Positions 35,581-45,270 of a DNA stretch of 64,000 nt are shown here, in pieces. The notes below the pieces were generated by a model that was not told where the DNA came from, searched no databases, and worked only from the letters and a program-made list of their open reading frames with translations. Made by a program: the position numbers and the translations under genes. Numbering within the stretch: the stretch's first letter is position 1; every line of letters starts with the position of its first letter. Source of the DNA: JABDIP01 sp965250245 (GTDB lineage Bacteria; Pseudomonadota; Alphaproteobacteria; DSM-16000; Inquilinaceae); NCBI GenBank assembly GCA_965250245.1, contig OZ252296.1, forward strand, positions 4,278,001 through 4,342,000, in the 5' to 3' direction.

Positions 35581-36039
35581 TCAGGCGGCCTTGCGCTCTT
35601 CGATCTGCGCCGGCGCGGCACTGCCGATGGCGATGGTCCGGGGCTTCATGGCCTCGGGCACCTCGCGCACCAGACCGATCTGCAGCATGCCGTTCACCAG
35701 GTTGGCCTCGCGGACCTCGATGTAGTCGGCGAGCTGGAATCGGCGCTCGAAGCTGCGCGCGGCGATGCCGCGGTGCAGGACGCGGGACTGATCCTCGTCC
35801 TTCTCGACCTTGCCGCGGACGATCAGGGTGTTCTCCGACTGGGTCACCTCGAGATCGCCCTCGCCGAAGCCGGCCACGGCCATGGTGATGCGATAGCCGT
35901 TCTCGTCCACCTTCTCGATGTTGTAGGGCGGATAGCCCTGGACACGCGAATCGTACTGGAAGGCAGAGTCGATCGCCCGCGACAGGCGGTCGAATCCGAC
36001 GGTGGAACGGAACAGGGGAGACAGGTCAAAACTGGTCAT
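35581..36039 (-). CDS. Small heat-shock protein Hsp20 (IbpA class)
   Basis: A 152-residue holdase chaperone. It begins MTSFDLSPLFRSTVGFDRLS, the class A N-terminus. The alpha-crystallin domain spans about residues 37-125 with YPPYNIEKVDENGYRITMAV and the loop RGIAARSFERRF, and the C-terminal I-x-I motif is IAIG. It binds unfolding proteins under stress. The start ATG 36039 has GGAGGATAT upstream, which lies in a predicted thermometer hairpin. Confidence 0.94.
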   Translation of the reverse strand: MTSFDLSPLFRSTVGFDRLSRAIDSAFQYDSRVQGYPPYNIEKVDENGYRITMAVAGFGEGDLEVTQSENTLIVRGKVEKDEDQSRVLHRGIAARSFERRFQLADYIEVREANLVNGMLQIGLVREVPEAMKPRTIAIGSAAPAQIEERKAA

Positions 36040-36042
36040 AGA

Positions 36043-36061
36043 TATCCTCCATTGAGCGATA
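36043..36061 (-). promoter_or_regulatory. ROSE-like RNA thermometer hairpin at the Hsp20 start
   Basis: On the minus strand the Shine-Dalgarno sequence GAGGATA pairs with TATCGCTC through 7 bp with one bulged G, leaving loop AATG. The strand opposite the site reads TCGCT, the U(U/C)GCU signature of ROSE elements, with the bulged G in the right place. Upstream sequence to about 36115 can form further hairpins. Confidence 0.65.
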
Positions 36062-36290
36062 CCAGCGTTGCGGCGCGCCACCATGGCCACGCCATTTCAG
36101 AGTTCGGACCGGACCCATCAAGGCATCCGGCCACGCATTGAATCTGGGGAGCGGGCCAGGGCGTTTCAAGGCGCCGGCCCGGCCCCGTCCACCTTATCTT
36201 AACGCCCCTCGGGCATGGTGTTTTCCAAGCGAAGCGCGGGTTTCGCGGCATGTAGCCCGGCATGAACCCGTCCTTGGGGGGAGGCACATC

Positions 36291-36695
36291 ATGAGTGAAG
36301 TCGTCGCTGTGTCGGCCTTCTTCGACAAGACCTATGAAGAGGCCCTCGCCCTGCTGGTCGAGGCCCGAAACTACATCGCCTATCAGGAAACCGCGGACCT
36401 GCAGCCGCTGGACCCGGAGACCCGCCTGCTCGCCACCCAGGAGACCATGCGCGTCACCTGCCGGCTGACCCAATCCATGGCCTGGCTGCTGGGCCAGCGG
36501 GCCGCCCAGACCGGCGAGATCACGCCGGTCGAGGCGCTGTCGGACTACGCCGTCGGCGGCCAGGCGGTCTGCCTGGAGGACCGCTTCGCCGACGACGACC
36601 GCCTGCCGCCGGCGATCTGCGCCCTGCTCGACCGCACCCTCAGCCTGTACGAGCGTGTCGGTCGGCTCGACGAGATGATGCGCGAGGCGGCCTGA
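36291..36695 (+). CDS. RcdA-like protease adaptor (DUF1465)
   Basis: A 134-residue helical protein starting MSEVVAVSAFFDKTYEEALA, with the family core ETMRVTCRLTQSMAWLLGQRAAQTGEIT near residues 50-78. RcdA of Caulobacter belongs to DUF1465 and helps ClpXP degrade the cell-cycle regulator CtrA. This protein is shorter than the Caulobacter one and lacks most of its C-terminal tail, so its job may be limited. The start has GGAGGCAC upstream. Confidence 0.82.
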   Translation: MSEVVAVSAFFDKTYEEALALLVEARNYIAYQETADLQPLDPETRLLATQETMRVTCRLTQSMAWLLGQRAAQTGEITPVEALSDYAVGGQAVCLEDRFADDDRLPPAICALLDRTLSLYERVGRLDEMMREAA

Positions 36696-36727
36696 CCGCC
36701 AACTATCTCCGGCCCTTCAGACCAGCC

Positions 36728-36910
36728 CTATGACTTGAACAGCGCGTCGGCGCTGCTGCGGTGATCCTGTTTCTTGGCGATCTCCTCCTCGACGCGGGCG
36801 ATCTCCGCCTTCAACTCCGTGATGTAATCCTGCAGTTCTTCCAGCGACAGGACGTCCAGGTTCTTCTTCTGCGGCGGTCGGTTGCGGGGTTCCAGATCGT
36901 CTAGGTCCAT
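36728..36910 (-). CDS. DUF1192 small protein
   Basis: A 60-residue acidic and helical protein: MDLDDLEPRNRPPQKKNLDV followed by LSLEELQDYITELKAEIARV and a Lys-rich end. The SLEELQDYI-x-ELKAEI-x-R helix is the DUF1192 signature found across alphaproteobacteria. Function unknown. It lies convergent to the RcdA-like gene, 32 bp away. Confidence 0.85.
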   Translation of the reverse strand: MDLDDLEPRNRPPQKKNLDVLSLEELQDYITELKAEIARVEEEIAKKQDHRSSADALFKS

Positions 36911-36991
36911 CGGTCTCCTCCATCCGTGTTGCCACTTTGCGGACCGGCGGCTACACCTGCAAGCCCTGCGTGCGCCCAGCGGAGACAAGCG

Positions 36992-38005
36992 ATGAGCCCG
37001 GATCTGCCCGCCACAATGACCGCGGTCGAGATCGCCGAGCCCGGCGGTCCGGAGGTGCTGAAACCGGTGACGATTCCGGTGCCGCGGCCGGGCGAGGGAC
37101 AGGTGCTGATCGCCGTCGCGGCGGCCGGGGTCAACCGTCCGGACATCCTGCAGCGCATCGGTGCCTACGCGCCGCCGCCGGATGCCAGCCCGCTGCCGGG
37201 CCTGGAGGTCGCCGGCACGATCGTGGCCCTGGGGCCGGGCGCGGAAGGGGCCGGATGGTCGGTCGGCGACACCGTCTGCGCCCTCACACCGGGCGGCGGC
37301 TATGCCGAGTACTGCCTGACCCATGCCACCCACTGCCTGCCGATCCCCAAGCCCTTGTCCCTGCCCGAGGCGGCGGCGCTGCCGGAGACCTTTTTCACCG
37401 TCTGGACCAACGTGTTCGATCGCGGGCGGCTGGCCGAGGGCGAGTCCTTCCTGGTGCATGGCGGATCGAGCGGCATCGGCACGACGGCGATCCAGCTGGC
37501 CAAGGCCTTCGGGGCCAAGGTCTTCACCACCGCCGGCACCGCCGAGAAATGCGCCGCCTGCGAGGCGCTCGGCGCCGACAAGGCGATCAATTACCGGGAC
37601 GAGGACTACGTCCCGTTCGTGCGGGAGCTGACCGACGGCAAGGGGGTCGACGTGGTCCTCGACATGGTCGGCGGCGACTACCTGGCGCGCGACATCGACG
37701 CGATGGCGGTCGACGGCCGGCATGTCAGCATCGCCGTGCTGGGCGGCGCCAAGGCGACCTTCAACATCCAGGTCATGATGGTGAAGCGTCTGACATTGAC
37801 CGGCTCCACGCTTCGGCCACGCTCGGTGCCCGACAAGGCGGCGATCGCATCGTCCTTGCGCGAAAAAGTCTGGCCGCTGCTGGACTCGGGATCGGTGAAG
37901 CCGGTGATGCATGCCTGCTTCCCGCTGGCCGATGCGCGGCAAGCCCATGAGATGCTGGAAGACGGCGCCCATGTCGGCAAGATCGTGCTGATCACGGGCG
38001 ATTGA
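36992..38005 (+). CDS. Zinc-free quinone oxidoreductase (MDR family, QOR/TP53I3-like)
   Basis: A 337-residue NADPH-dependent enzyme. The GroES-like half includes AAAGVNRPDILQRIGAY; the Rossmann half starts SFLVHGGSSGIGTTAIQLAK near residue 145 and carries GADKAINYRDEDY and VDVVLDMVGG. Metal-binding Cys residues of zinc ADHs are missing, as expected for quinone reductases. The ATG 36992 has GGAGACAAG upstream. Confidence 0.88.
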   Translation: MSPDLPATMTAVEIAEPGGPEVLKPVTIPVPRPGEGQVLIAVAAAGVNRPDILQRIGAYAPPPDASPLPGLEVAGTIVALGPGAEGAGWSVGDTVCALTPGGGYAEYCLTHATHCLPIPKPLSLPEAAALPETFFTVWTNVFDRGRLAEGESFLVHGGSSGIGTTAIQLAKAFGAKVFTTAGTAEKCAACEALGADKAINYRDEDYVPFVRELTDGKGVDVVLDMVGGDYLARDIDAMAVDGRHVSIAVLGGAKATFNIQVMMVKRLTLTGSTLRPRSVPDKAAIASSLREKVWPLLDSGSVKPVMHACFPLADARQAHEMLEDGAHVGKIVLITGD

Positions 38006-38164
38006 CGCGCCGCCGCCGCACAGCGGCGTTGCGTCCCGGCGACAAAGCCCTATATTGCCGGCATCCAGCGACTTAGCGGAGAGACGCCACTTGGCGCCGC
38101 GCCCGGACCGGGCGCGCAGCGAACGCCTATTGCCACCGTGCCGACGGCCGGTGAAGGAGGATGG

Positions 38165-38809
38165 ATGGCCCAGTTGTTGATGCCCAAGGCAACCGCCGTA
38201 TGGCTGGTCGAGAACACCGCGCTGACCTTCAGGCAGATCGCCGAGTTCTGCGGCCTGCACGAGCTGGAGGTCAACGCCATCGCGGACCAGGAGGTGGCGA
38301 TCGGCATGGTGGGCCTCGACCCCATCGCCAACGGCCAGTTGACCCAGGAGGAGATCGACCGCTGCTCCGCCGACCCGTCGGCCTCGCTGAAGATCGCGGA
38401 GTCGGACCTGCCGGCGCCGACCCAGCGGTCGAAGGGGCCGCGCTACACGCCGGTGACCAAGCGCGGCGACAAACCCGACGCCATCGCCTGGCTCCTGAAA
38501 TCGCATCCGGAGCTGAGCGATGCGGCGATTTCACGCATGATCGGCACCACCAAGCCGACCATCAACGCCGTCCGCGAGCGCACCCATTGGAACTCGGCCA
38601 ACATCAAGCCGCAGCATCCGGTGCTTCTGGGGCTGTGCACCCAGAAGGAGCTGGACGAGGCGCTGTCGAAGGTTCGCAAATCCGCCAAGCCGGCGGAGCC
38701 CGTGGCGGAGGACGGTGATGCGCCGGCCGCCGAGGCGGAAACCGGTGTCGAGCCGGGGATCCCGGACCTGGCCGGCGTGCCGACGGAGCCGGAATCGGAA
38801 ATCTTGTAA
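38165..38809 (+). CDS. trcR: Cell-cycle transcriptional regulator TrcR (DUF1013)
   Basis: A 214-residue DNA-binding protein of DUF1013, named TrcR in alphaproteobacteria. It starts MAQLLMPKATAVWLVENTAL with TFRQIAEFCGLHELEVNAIA, and has a helix-turn-helix-like KSHPELSDAAISRMIGTTKP near residue 115 and NAVRERTHWNSANIKPQHPV after it. The C-terminal 50 residues are acidic and low-complexity. The ATG 38165 has AAGGAGG 6-7 bases upstream; the GTG at 38138 is less likely. Confidence 0.88.
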   Translation: MAQLLMPKATAVWLVENTALTFRQIAEFCGLHELEVNAIADQEVAIGMVGLDPIANGQLTQEEIDRCSADPSASLKIAESDLPAPTQRSKGPRYTPVTKRGDKPDAIAWLLKSHPELSDAAISRMIGTTKPTINAVRERTHWNSANIKPQHPVLLGLCTQKELDEALSKVRKSAKPAEPVAEDGDAPAAEAETGVEPGIPDLAGVPTEPESEIL

Positions 38810-38895
38810 GCAGTTTTCGGGGCTGACGCGCATCGCGGCACCCCGTCGCTCCGGTTCTCAGGACCGGAACGCGAGCGCCCGATGGCTGGGTGACG

Positions 38896-38924
38896 AAAAA
38901 GCGGCGGACATCCCTGTCCGCCGC
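38896..38924 (-). terminator. Terminator of the YdcH-like gene
   Basis: A perfect 10-bp stem (GCGGCGGACA / TGTCCGCCGC) with a 4-base loop; on the minus strand it is followed by TTTTT, 11 bases after the stop codon. Confidence 0.8.
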
Positions 38925-38934
38925 TTGCGGCGTT

Positions 38935-39123
38935 CTAGCCGACCCGGGTTTCCGCCGAATGGCTGGAAAGTCGGAAGATCTCGTCTTTCAATCTGAGCTT
39001 TTCTCGCTTCAGTCGGGATATCTCTTCGGCGTTGGGGAGCGGACGTTGGATCTCCAGTTTGAGCTGCTCGTCAAGGGTTGAATGCCTGGCACGCAGGGAA
39101 TCCATCCGCTCTTTTTCCGACAT
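38935..39123 (-). CDS. YdcH/DUF465 family small helical protein
   Basis: A 62-residue coiled-coil hairpin: MSEKERMDSLRARHSTLDEQ, then EIQRPLPNAEEISRLKREKL, then RLKDEIFRL. The pattern RHxxLDxxI...LKREKLRLKDEI is the DUF465 signature. Function unknown; such proteins are common in alphaproteobacteria. A second member lies at 40664. Confidence 0.85.
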   Translation of the reverse strand: MSEKERMDSLRARHSTLDEQLKLEIQRPLPNAEEISRLKREKLRLKDEIFRLSSHSAETRVG

Positions 39124-39372
39124 TCCAGTCTCCAAACAATTTGGTCAGTCGTTCGCAGAACCCGAGGTTCGGCGATGACAACTATATGACCACGCGCCGC
39201 ATTATGACAAATCAAACCCGACGACAAACCGTCGCAGCGGCCCGCAAAAGGGCCTCTTCGGACCGGCTGCAGCCCGTCCGAACACATTGAAAATCATAAG
39301 AAAACAGATCTACGCCCGACCCGGCGCCGCAGCGTGAACGGCGAGGCGCGGTGCGCCGCGCCGATTCGCGAC

Positions 39373-40467
39373 TTAGTCGCCGCCTTCGTCGCCGAGATAG
39401 ATGCCGAGTCCCCGCGCGGTCTTGACCAGCGTCCCCTCCAGCTCGACCGCCTGGTAGTCGGCGATCGCCTCCTCCAGCGGCACGTCGACCACCTGGCGGT
39501 TCGACCAGGCGACCATGCGGTCGAACTTGCCGGCCGCGATCAGATCGACCGCATGCACGCCGAAGCTGGTGGCCAGCAGCCGGTCCCGCCAGCTCGGGCT
39601 GGAGCCGCGCTGCACGTGCCCCAGCACGGTGACCCGCGACTCCGCCCCGGTCGCCGCGGCGATGCGCTCGCTGAGATAGTCGCCGATGCCGCCGAAGCGC
39701 TTCTCGCCGCCGTGATACTCCTTCTGCAGCGCGTCGCCGCCCAGCGTCTTCACCGCCTCGGACACCACCACCAGGGCGAAGTTGCGGCCCATCTTGCGCA
39801 CCCGGTCGATCTTCTCGGCGATGCCCTCGATGGAATACGGGATCTCCGGGATCAGGATCACATCGGCGCCACCCGACACCCCGGCATAGAGCGCGATATG
39901 CCCGGCATCACGGCCCATCACCTCCAGCACCATCACCCGGGCATGGCTGGCGGCGGTGGGCTGCAGCCGGTCCAGCGCCTCGGTCGCCACGGTCACGGCG
40001 GTGTCGAAGCCGACCGACGCCTCGGTCAGCCCGACATCGTTGTCGATGGTCTTGGGGATGCCGACGATCTTCAGATCGCCCTGCTGCGCCAGCTTGCGCA
40101 GGATCGCCAGGCTGCCGTCGCCGCCGATCACGATAAGCGCCTCCAGGCCCAGCTCGCGGCAGCCGCCGATGATCTCCTCCGAACGGTCCTTGTGGCTGCC
40201 GTCGGACATCGGGAAATCGAACGGGTTGCCCTTGTTCGTCGTGCCCAGGATGGTGCCGCCCTGGCGCAGGATGTTGCCGGTGAAGCGCTCGGGCCGCAGC
40301 ACCTCGTATTGCAGCGGCCGCGACAGGAGGCCCATGGTGCCTTCCTTCAGGCCGATCACGGTCCAGCCCAGCTCCGCGGCCCGATAGACCGAGGCCCGGA
40401 TGACCGCGTTCAGCCCGGCGCAATCACCGCCGCTGGTGAGGATGCCGATGCGCTTTTCGCTTACCAT
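39373..40467 (-). CDS. 6-phosphofructokinase, ATP-type with group III features
   Basis: A 364-residue enzyme converting fructose 6-phosphate to the 1,6-bisphosphate. It has the nucleotide loop GILTSGGDCAGLNAVIRAS, IGGDGSLAIL near residue 115, PKTIDNDVG near residue 135, and GRDAGHIAL and LGHVQRGS. In the usual classification Gly at the GGDGS position means ATP use, while Lys in PKTIDND is normally seen in PPi-dependent or mixed group III enzymes. So the phosphoryl donor is probably ATP but not certain. Single gene. Confidence 0.88.
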   Translation of the reverse strand: MVSEKRIGILTSGGDCAGLNAVIRASVYRAAELGWTVIGLKEGTMGLLSRPLQYEVLRPERFTGNILRQGGTILGTTNKGNPFDFPMSDGSHKDRSEEIIGGCRELGLEALIVIGGDGSLAILRKLAQQGDLKIVGIPKTIDNDVGLTEASVGFDTAVTVATEALDRLQPTAASHARVMVLEVMGRDAGHIALYAGVSGGADVILIPEIPYSIEGIAEKIDRVRKMGRNFALVVVSEAVKTLGGDALQKEYHGGEKRFGGIGDYLSERIAAATGAESRVTVLGHVQRGSSPSWRDRLLATSFGVHAVDLIAAGKFDRMVAWSNRQVVDVPLEEAIADYQAVELEGTLVKTARGLGIYLGDEGGD

Positions 40468-40663
40468 GCTCGAGAGTCCCAGCGGTTCGAGGTCGCCTTG
40501 GGCAAACAGCGCGTAGGTTTAGCAGAAAGCGTCCCGACCGCAACGGAATATGGAAGCCGCGGGAGACCGCGCGGTTCCGCCACTCGCGACGGCGGCGGGA
40601 GGTGCGACGGGCCGGGATTTCTGTTACGATCGAAACCGTCGAGGATCGAGAAGGACGGCGCTG

Positions 40664-40864
40664 ATGGACGAGACCGAGGATATGCAAGAGAGGCTTGTAT
40701 CCCTTCGGCTGGAACATCGCGACCTTGACGACGTAATCGGCCAGATCACCGGCGACACGCCCGCCAACCAGCTGCAGATCAAGCGGTTGAAGAAGCGTAA
40801 GCTGATGCTGAAGGACGAAATCGCCAAGATCGAGAGCAAGCTGCTGCCGGATATCATCGCGTAG
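40664..40864 (+). CDS. YdcH/DUF465 family small helical protein, second copy
   Basis: A 66-residue helical hairpin: MDETEDMQERLVSLRLEHRD, then DDVIGQITGDTPANQLQIKR, then LKKRKLMLKDEIAKIE. The same signature as the 38935-39123 protein, with a longer loop between helices. It starts 197 bp from the divergent phosphofructokinase gene; a long palindrome begins right after its stop. Confidence 0.8.
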   Translation: MDETEDMQERLVSLRLEHRDLDDVIGQITGDTPANQLQIKRLKKRKLMLKDEIAKIESKLLPDIIA

Positions 40865-40866
40865 AT

Positions 40867-41009
40867 GATTTGGGGACAGTATACTTAACTTGATGAATAG
40901 GGGACGGCGGATTTGGGGACAGTATACCTAACCCAGCGACTGAGTTAGGTATACTGTCCCCAAATCCGCCGTCCCCTATTCATCAAGTTAAGTATACTGT
41001 CCCCAAATC
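40867..41009. repeat. 143-bp palindrome filling the gap between two convergent genes
   Basis: Perfect 66-bp arms (40867-40932 and 40944-41009) around an 11-base loop. Each arm contains two copies of GGGGACAGTATAC separated by a GGGGACGGCGG segment, so the arm is itself built from nested units. It begins two bases after the YdcH-like stop and reaches into the diguanylate cyclase stop codon. Confidence 0.9.
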
Positions 41010-41739
41010 AGCCCGAGCTGCGGCGTTTGCGTTCGTACATCGCCCGGTCGGCCGCGTTGAGGATCTCGTCCGGCTCGCCGGCGCCGGAGAACGCGAAGGC
41101 GCCGTAGGAGACGGAAACCGTCAAATCCTTGCCGTCATGATGGAACGGCGTGGAACTGATCTTCTCCGCCAGCGCGGCGCCCTTGCCATTGGCCGCGCCC
41201 TGATCGGCCTGGACCAGCAGCACGCCGAATTCGTCGCCGCCCAGCCGCCCGACCACGTCCGAGCCGCGGACATTGCCGAGCAGCGTGTTGGCGACATGGG
41301 CCAGCGCCTCGTCGCCGGCGGCATGGGTGTGGCTGTCGTTGATCGACTTCATGCCGTCGACATCGAAGAACACGACGCTGGACACCCCGCCATAGCGGTC
41401 GGTGAACGCCATCATCCGCGACAGCTCGCGCACGAAGGCGCGGCGGTTGAGGATCGGCATCAGCGGGTCTTCGTCGGCCAGCCGCTCCAGATAGCTGATC
41501 CGCCGGTCCTTCTCCTCATTGTCCTGGCGCAGCCGCTCGACCTCGGCGATGAGCTTCGACAGGCCGTCGCGAACGCTCGGGGTCAGTTCGGCTTCGGGGA
41601 TGCCTAAGAAGGTGGCGACCTCGCCGACCGAGCGGGCGGGCGCGGGCGAACTGGCTTCGGCCTTGGCCGGCGCCGAGACGCCGGAGACGGACCGAATATT
41701 CGCAGCCGGTTGCACCGGCCCCTTGCCAGAGATTCTCAT
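41008..41739 (-). CDS. Soluble GGDEF diguanylate cyclase
   Basis: A 243-residue protein that makes cyclic di-GMP. The N-terminal 90 residues are a Pro/Ala-rich linker and a coiled coil (LSKLIAEVERLRQDNEEKDR). The GGDEF domain follows, with DPLMPILNRRAF, FFDVDGMKSIND, and RLGGDEFGVLL near residue 165. RGSD lies exactly five residues before GGDEF, a full inhibitory I-site, so product inhibition is likely. No membrane or sensor domain is visible. Confidence 0.9.
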   Translation of the reverse strand: MRISGKGPVQPAANIRSVSGVSAPAKAEASSPAPARSVGEVATFLGIPEAELTPSVRDGLSKLIAEVERLRQDNEEKDRRISYLERLADEDPLMPILNRRAFVRELSRMMAFTDRYGGVSSVVFFDVDGMKSINDSHTHAAGDEALAHVANTLLGNVRGSDVVGRLGGDEFGVLLVQADQGAANGKGAALAEKISSTPFHHDGKDLTVSVSYGAFAFSGAGEPDEILNAADRAMYERKRRSSG

Positions 41740-41845
41740 CGGCGTGAAACGCCTATCGCGGCTGACTGGTCACCAACTGGGAAGTCTTGCGTAAATATCA
41801 TACCAAAATCTAAACGTCGTCCCCGTGACGAATTCCTATCAACAC

Positions 41846-41873
41846 TTGTACCGGATACCTGTCCGCCTATAAT
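41846..41873 (+). promoter_or_regulatory. Sigma-70-type promoter of purEK
   Basis: TTGTAC (41846-41851) and TATAAT (41868-41873), spaced 16 bases, about 60 bases upstream of purE. The TATAAT box is a full consensus match. Confidence 0.55.
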
Positions 41874-41936
41874 CGCCCGCCTATTCATCGCCTTTGATGA
41901 GTATCGGCGTCCATCACTCAACCAGAAGTCGCCATC

Positions 41937-42443
41937 ATGGCCGATCGGCCCTCACAAAACGGACCGTCCGTCGGGATCATCATGGGCAGCCAGTCGGACT
42001 GGGCAACCCTGCGCCATGCCGCGGAAACCCTTGCCAGTCTCGGCGTCGACCATGAGACGCGCATCGTCTCCGCCCATCGCACACCGGAACGCCTGCGCGA
42101 CTATGCCACATCGGCGCGCGATCGCGGTATCCGGGTGATCATCGCCGGGGCCGGCGGCGCGGCGCACCTGCCGGGCATGACGGCGGCGATGACGCCGCTG
42201 CCGGTGCTGGGCGTGCCGGTCGAGAGCAAGGCCCTGCAGGGCATGGACAGCCTGTTGTCGATCGTCCAGATGCCGGGCGGGGTGCCGGTCGGCACGCTGG
42301 CCATCGGCAAGCCCGGCGCCATCAACGCCGCCCTGCTCGCCGCCTCGATCCTGGCGCTCGGCGACGACCGCATCGCCGAGGCGCTGGATGGCTGGCGCGC
42401 GCGACAGACCGCCGCGGTGGCTGACACGCCATCCGACACATGA
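41937..42443 (+). CDS. purE: N5-carboxyaminoimidazole ribonucleotide mutase
   Basis: A 168-residue cytoplasmic enzyme of purine synthesis that moves the carboxylate of N5-CAIR to give CAIR. The signature GIIMGSQSDW is near residue 12, VSAHRTPERL near residue 42 and the GAGGAAHLPGMTAA loop near residue 72. Class I form with PurK partner. The purE stop overlaps the purK start (ATGA), so they are translationally coupled. Confidence 0.95.
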   Translation: MADRPSQNGPSVGIIMGSQSDWATLRHAAETLASLGVDHETRIVSAHRTPERLRDYATSARDRGIRVIIAGAGGAAHLPGMTAAMTPLPVLGVPVESKALQGMDSLLSIVQMPGGVPVGTLAIGKPGAINAALLAASILALGDDRIAEALDGWRARQTAAVADTPSDT

Positions 42444-43522
42444 CCGAGGCCGCGCTGCCGCCCGGCAGCACCATCGGCATCCTCGGCGGCGGCCAGCTCG
42501 GTCGGATGACCGCGCAGGCGGCGGCACGGCTGGGATACCGGACCCATGTCTTCTGCCCCGAGCCGGACAGCCCGACGGCGCAGGTCACCGACCGCGCCAC
42601 GGTCTCGTCCTACGGCGACACGGCGGCCCTGAAGCACTTCGCCGGCGCTGTCGATGTGGTCACCTACGAGTTCGAGAACATCCCGCACGACACGGTCTCG
42701 CTGCTGGCCGACCTGGTCGCGGTGCGGCCGGGACCGGCGGCGCTGGCGGTCTGCCAGGACCGGTTGGCGGAGAAGGACTTCGTCTCGGGCCTCGGCATCG
42801 GCGTGGCGCCCTATCGCGCGGTGCCGGAGCCGGATGCCCTGGACGCCGCGCTGGCGGAAATCGGCGCCCCGGCGGTGCTGAAATCCACCCGCATGGGCTA
42901 TGACGGCAAGGCCCAGGCCTTGATCCGCGCGCCTGGGGATGCCGGCGCCGCGCGGGACCGGATCGGTGCCCAGCCCGCGATCCTGGAGGGGTTCGTCGAT
43001 TTCGACTTCGAGCTCTCGGTGATCGCCGCGCGCGGGCCGGACGGCGCCATCGCCTGCTACCCGCCGGTGGAGAACCGCCATCGCGACCATATCCTCGCCG
43101 AGACCATCGTCCCGGCGACGCTTCCCGAGGATCAGGCCGAGGCGGCCGAGGATATCGCCCGCCGGCTGGTCGAGGCGCTGGATCTGGTCGGCCTTCTCGC
43201 CGTGGAGATGTTCCACACCGCCGACGGCCAGTTGCTGGTCAACGAGTTGGCGCCACGGCCGCACAATTCCGGCCACTGGACCCTGGACGCCTGCGCCACC
43301 AGCCAGTTCGAGCAGCTCGTCCGCGCCATCTGCGGCCTGCCGCTTGGCAGCGTCGAGCGGCACTCAGACGCGGTGATGACGAACCTCATCGGCGCCGATG
43401 CCCATCGCTGGCCCGAGTTCCTGGCCGAGCCGGGCGCCCGGCTGCACCTCTATGGCAAGGCCGAGGCCCGGCCGGGGCGCAAGATGGGGCACGTAACCCG
43501 CCTGCGGACGAAGGCATCGTAG
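42440..43522 (+). CDS. purK: N5-carboxyaminoimidazole ribonucleotide synthase
   Basis: A 360-residue ATP-grasp enzyme that carboxylates AIR with bicarbonate. It has the N-terminal loop IGILGGGQLGRMTAQAA, TYEFENIP near residue 73, the ATP-grasp core VLKSTRMGYDGKAQ near residue 150 and NELAPRPHNSGHWT near 270. It makes the substrate for PurE, with which it forms an operon. Confidence 0.95.
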   Translation: MTEAALPPGSTIGILGGGQLGRMTAQAAARLGYRTHVFCPEPDSPTAQVTDRATVSSYGDTAALKHFAGAVDVVTYEFENIPHDTVSLLADLVAVRPGPAALAVCQDRLAEKDFVSGLGIGVAPYRAVPEPDALDAALAEIGAPAVLKSTRMGYDGKAQALIRAPGDAGAARDRIGAQPAILEGFVDFDFELSVIAARGPDGAIACYPPVENRHRDHILAETIVPATLPEDQAEAAEDIARRLVEALDLVGLLAVEMFHTADGQLLVNELAPRPHNSGHWTLDACATSQFEQLVRAICGLPLGSVERHSDAVMTNLIGADAHRWPEFLAEPGARLHLYGKAEARPGRKMGHVTRLRTKAS

Positions 43523-43546
43523 GGCCGGTGCCAACCAACCGTTTGA

Positions 43547-43724
43547 ACCACAGAGACACAGAGGCACAGAGAACCAACGCACCCACAATGCCGTCATTCC
43601 CGCGAAAGCGGGAATCCAATGGGCAGGAAAGTGACGGCCGCGCGATCAGAAAACCTGGATTCCCGCCTTCGCGGGAATGACGATGGTGTGGTTTTGTTTC
43701 TCTGTGCCTCTGTGTCTCTGTGGT
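43547..43724. repeat. Perfect 27-bp inverted repeat, CACAGAG family, enclosing another repeat
   Basis: Arms 43547-43573 and 43698-43724 are exact reverse complements (ACCACAGAGACACAGAGG...). The repeat at 43591-43682 lies inside. Confidence 0.9.
43591..43682. repeat. GTCATTCCCGCG inverted repeat, copy 3
   Basis: Arms starting CCGTCATTCCCGCG and ending CGCGGGAATGACG. It is nested inside the CACAGAG inverted repeat. Confidence 0.85.
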
Positions 43725-43823
43725 GATCTACAAAGGCGGAGAGGCCGGGTCGTCATGCCGGCAGCCGGCAGACTATGATAACCGGCGCGCATCGCCGCCC
43801 CGACTTCCTTGGAGACATGACCG

Positions 43824-45227
<1,404 letters not shown>

Positions 45228-45270
45228 GACTCACGACTACTGCCGACGTCCCTGATCCGACCAATTCCTC

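Larger units (their letters stand above)
43523..43823. other. Intergenic region holding nested repeats
   Basis: About 300 bp between purK and fumC. It is filled by a perfect inverted repeat (43547-43573 / 43698-43724) that encloses a GTCATTCCCGCG element (43591-43682). Only the last about 100 bp are free for the fumC promoter. Confidence 0.6.
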
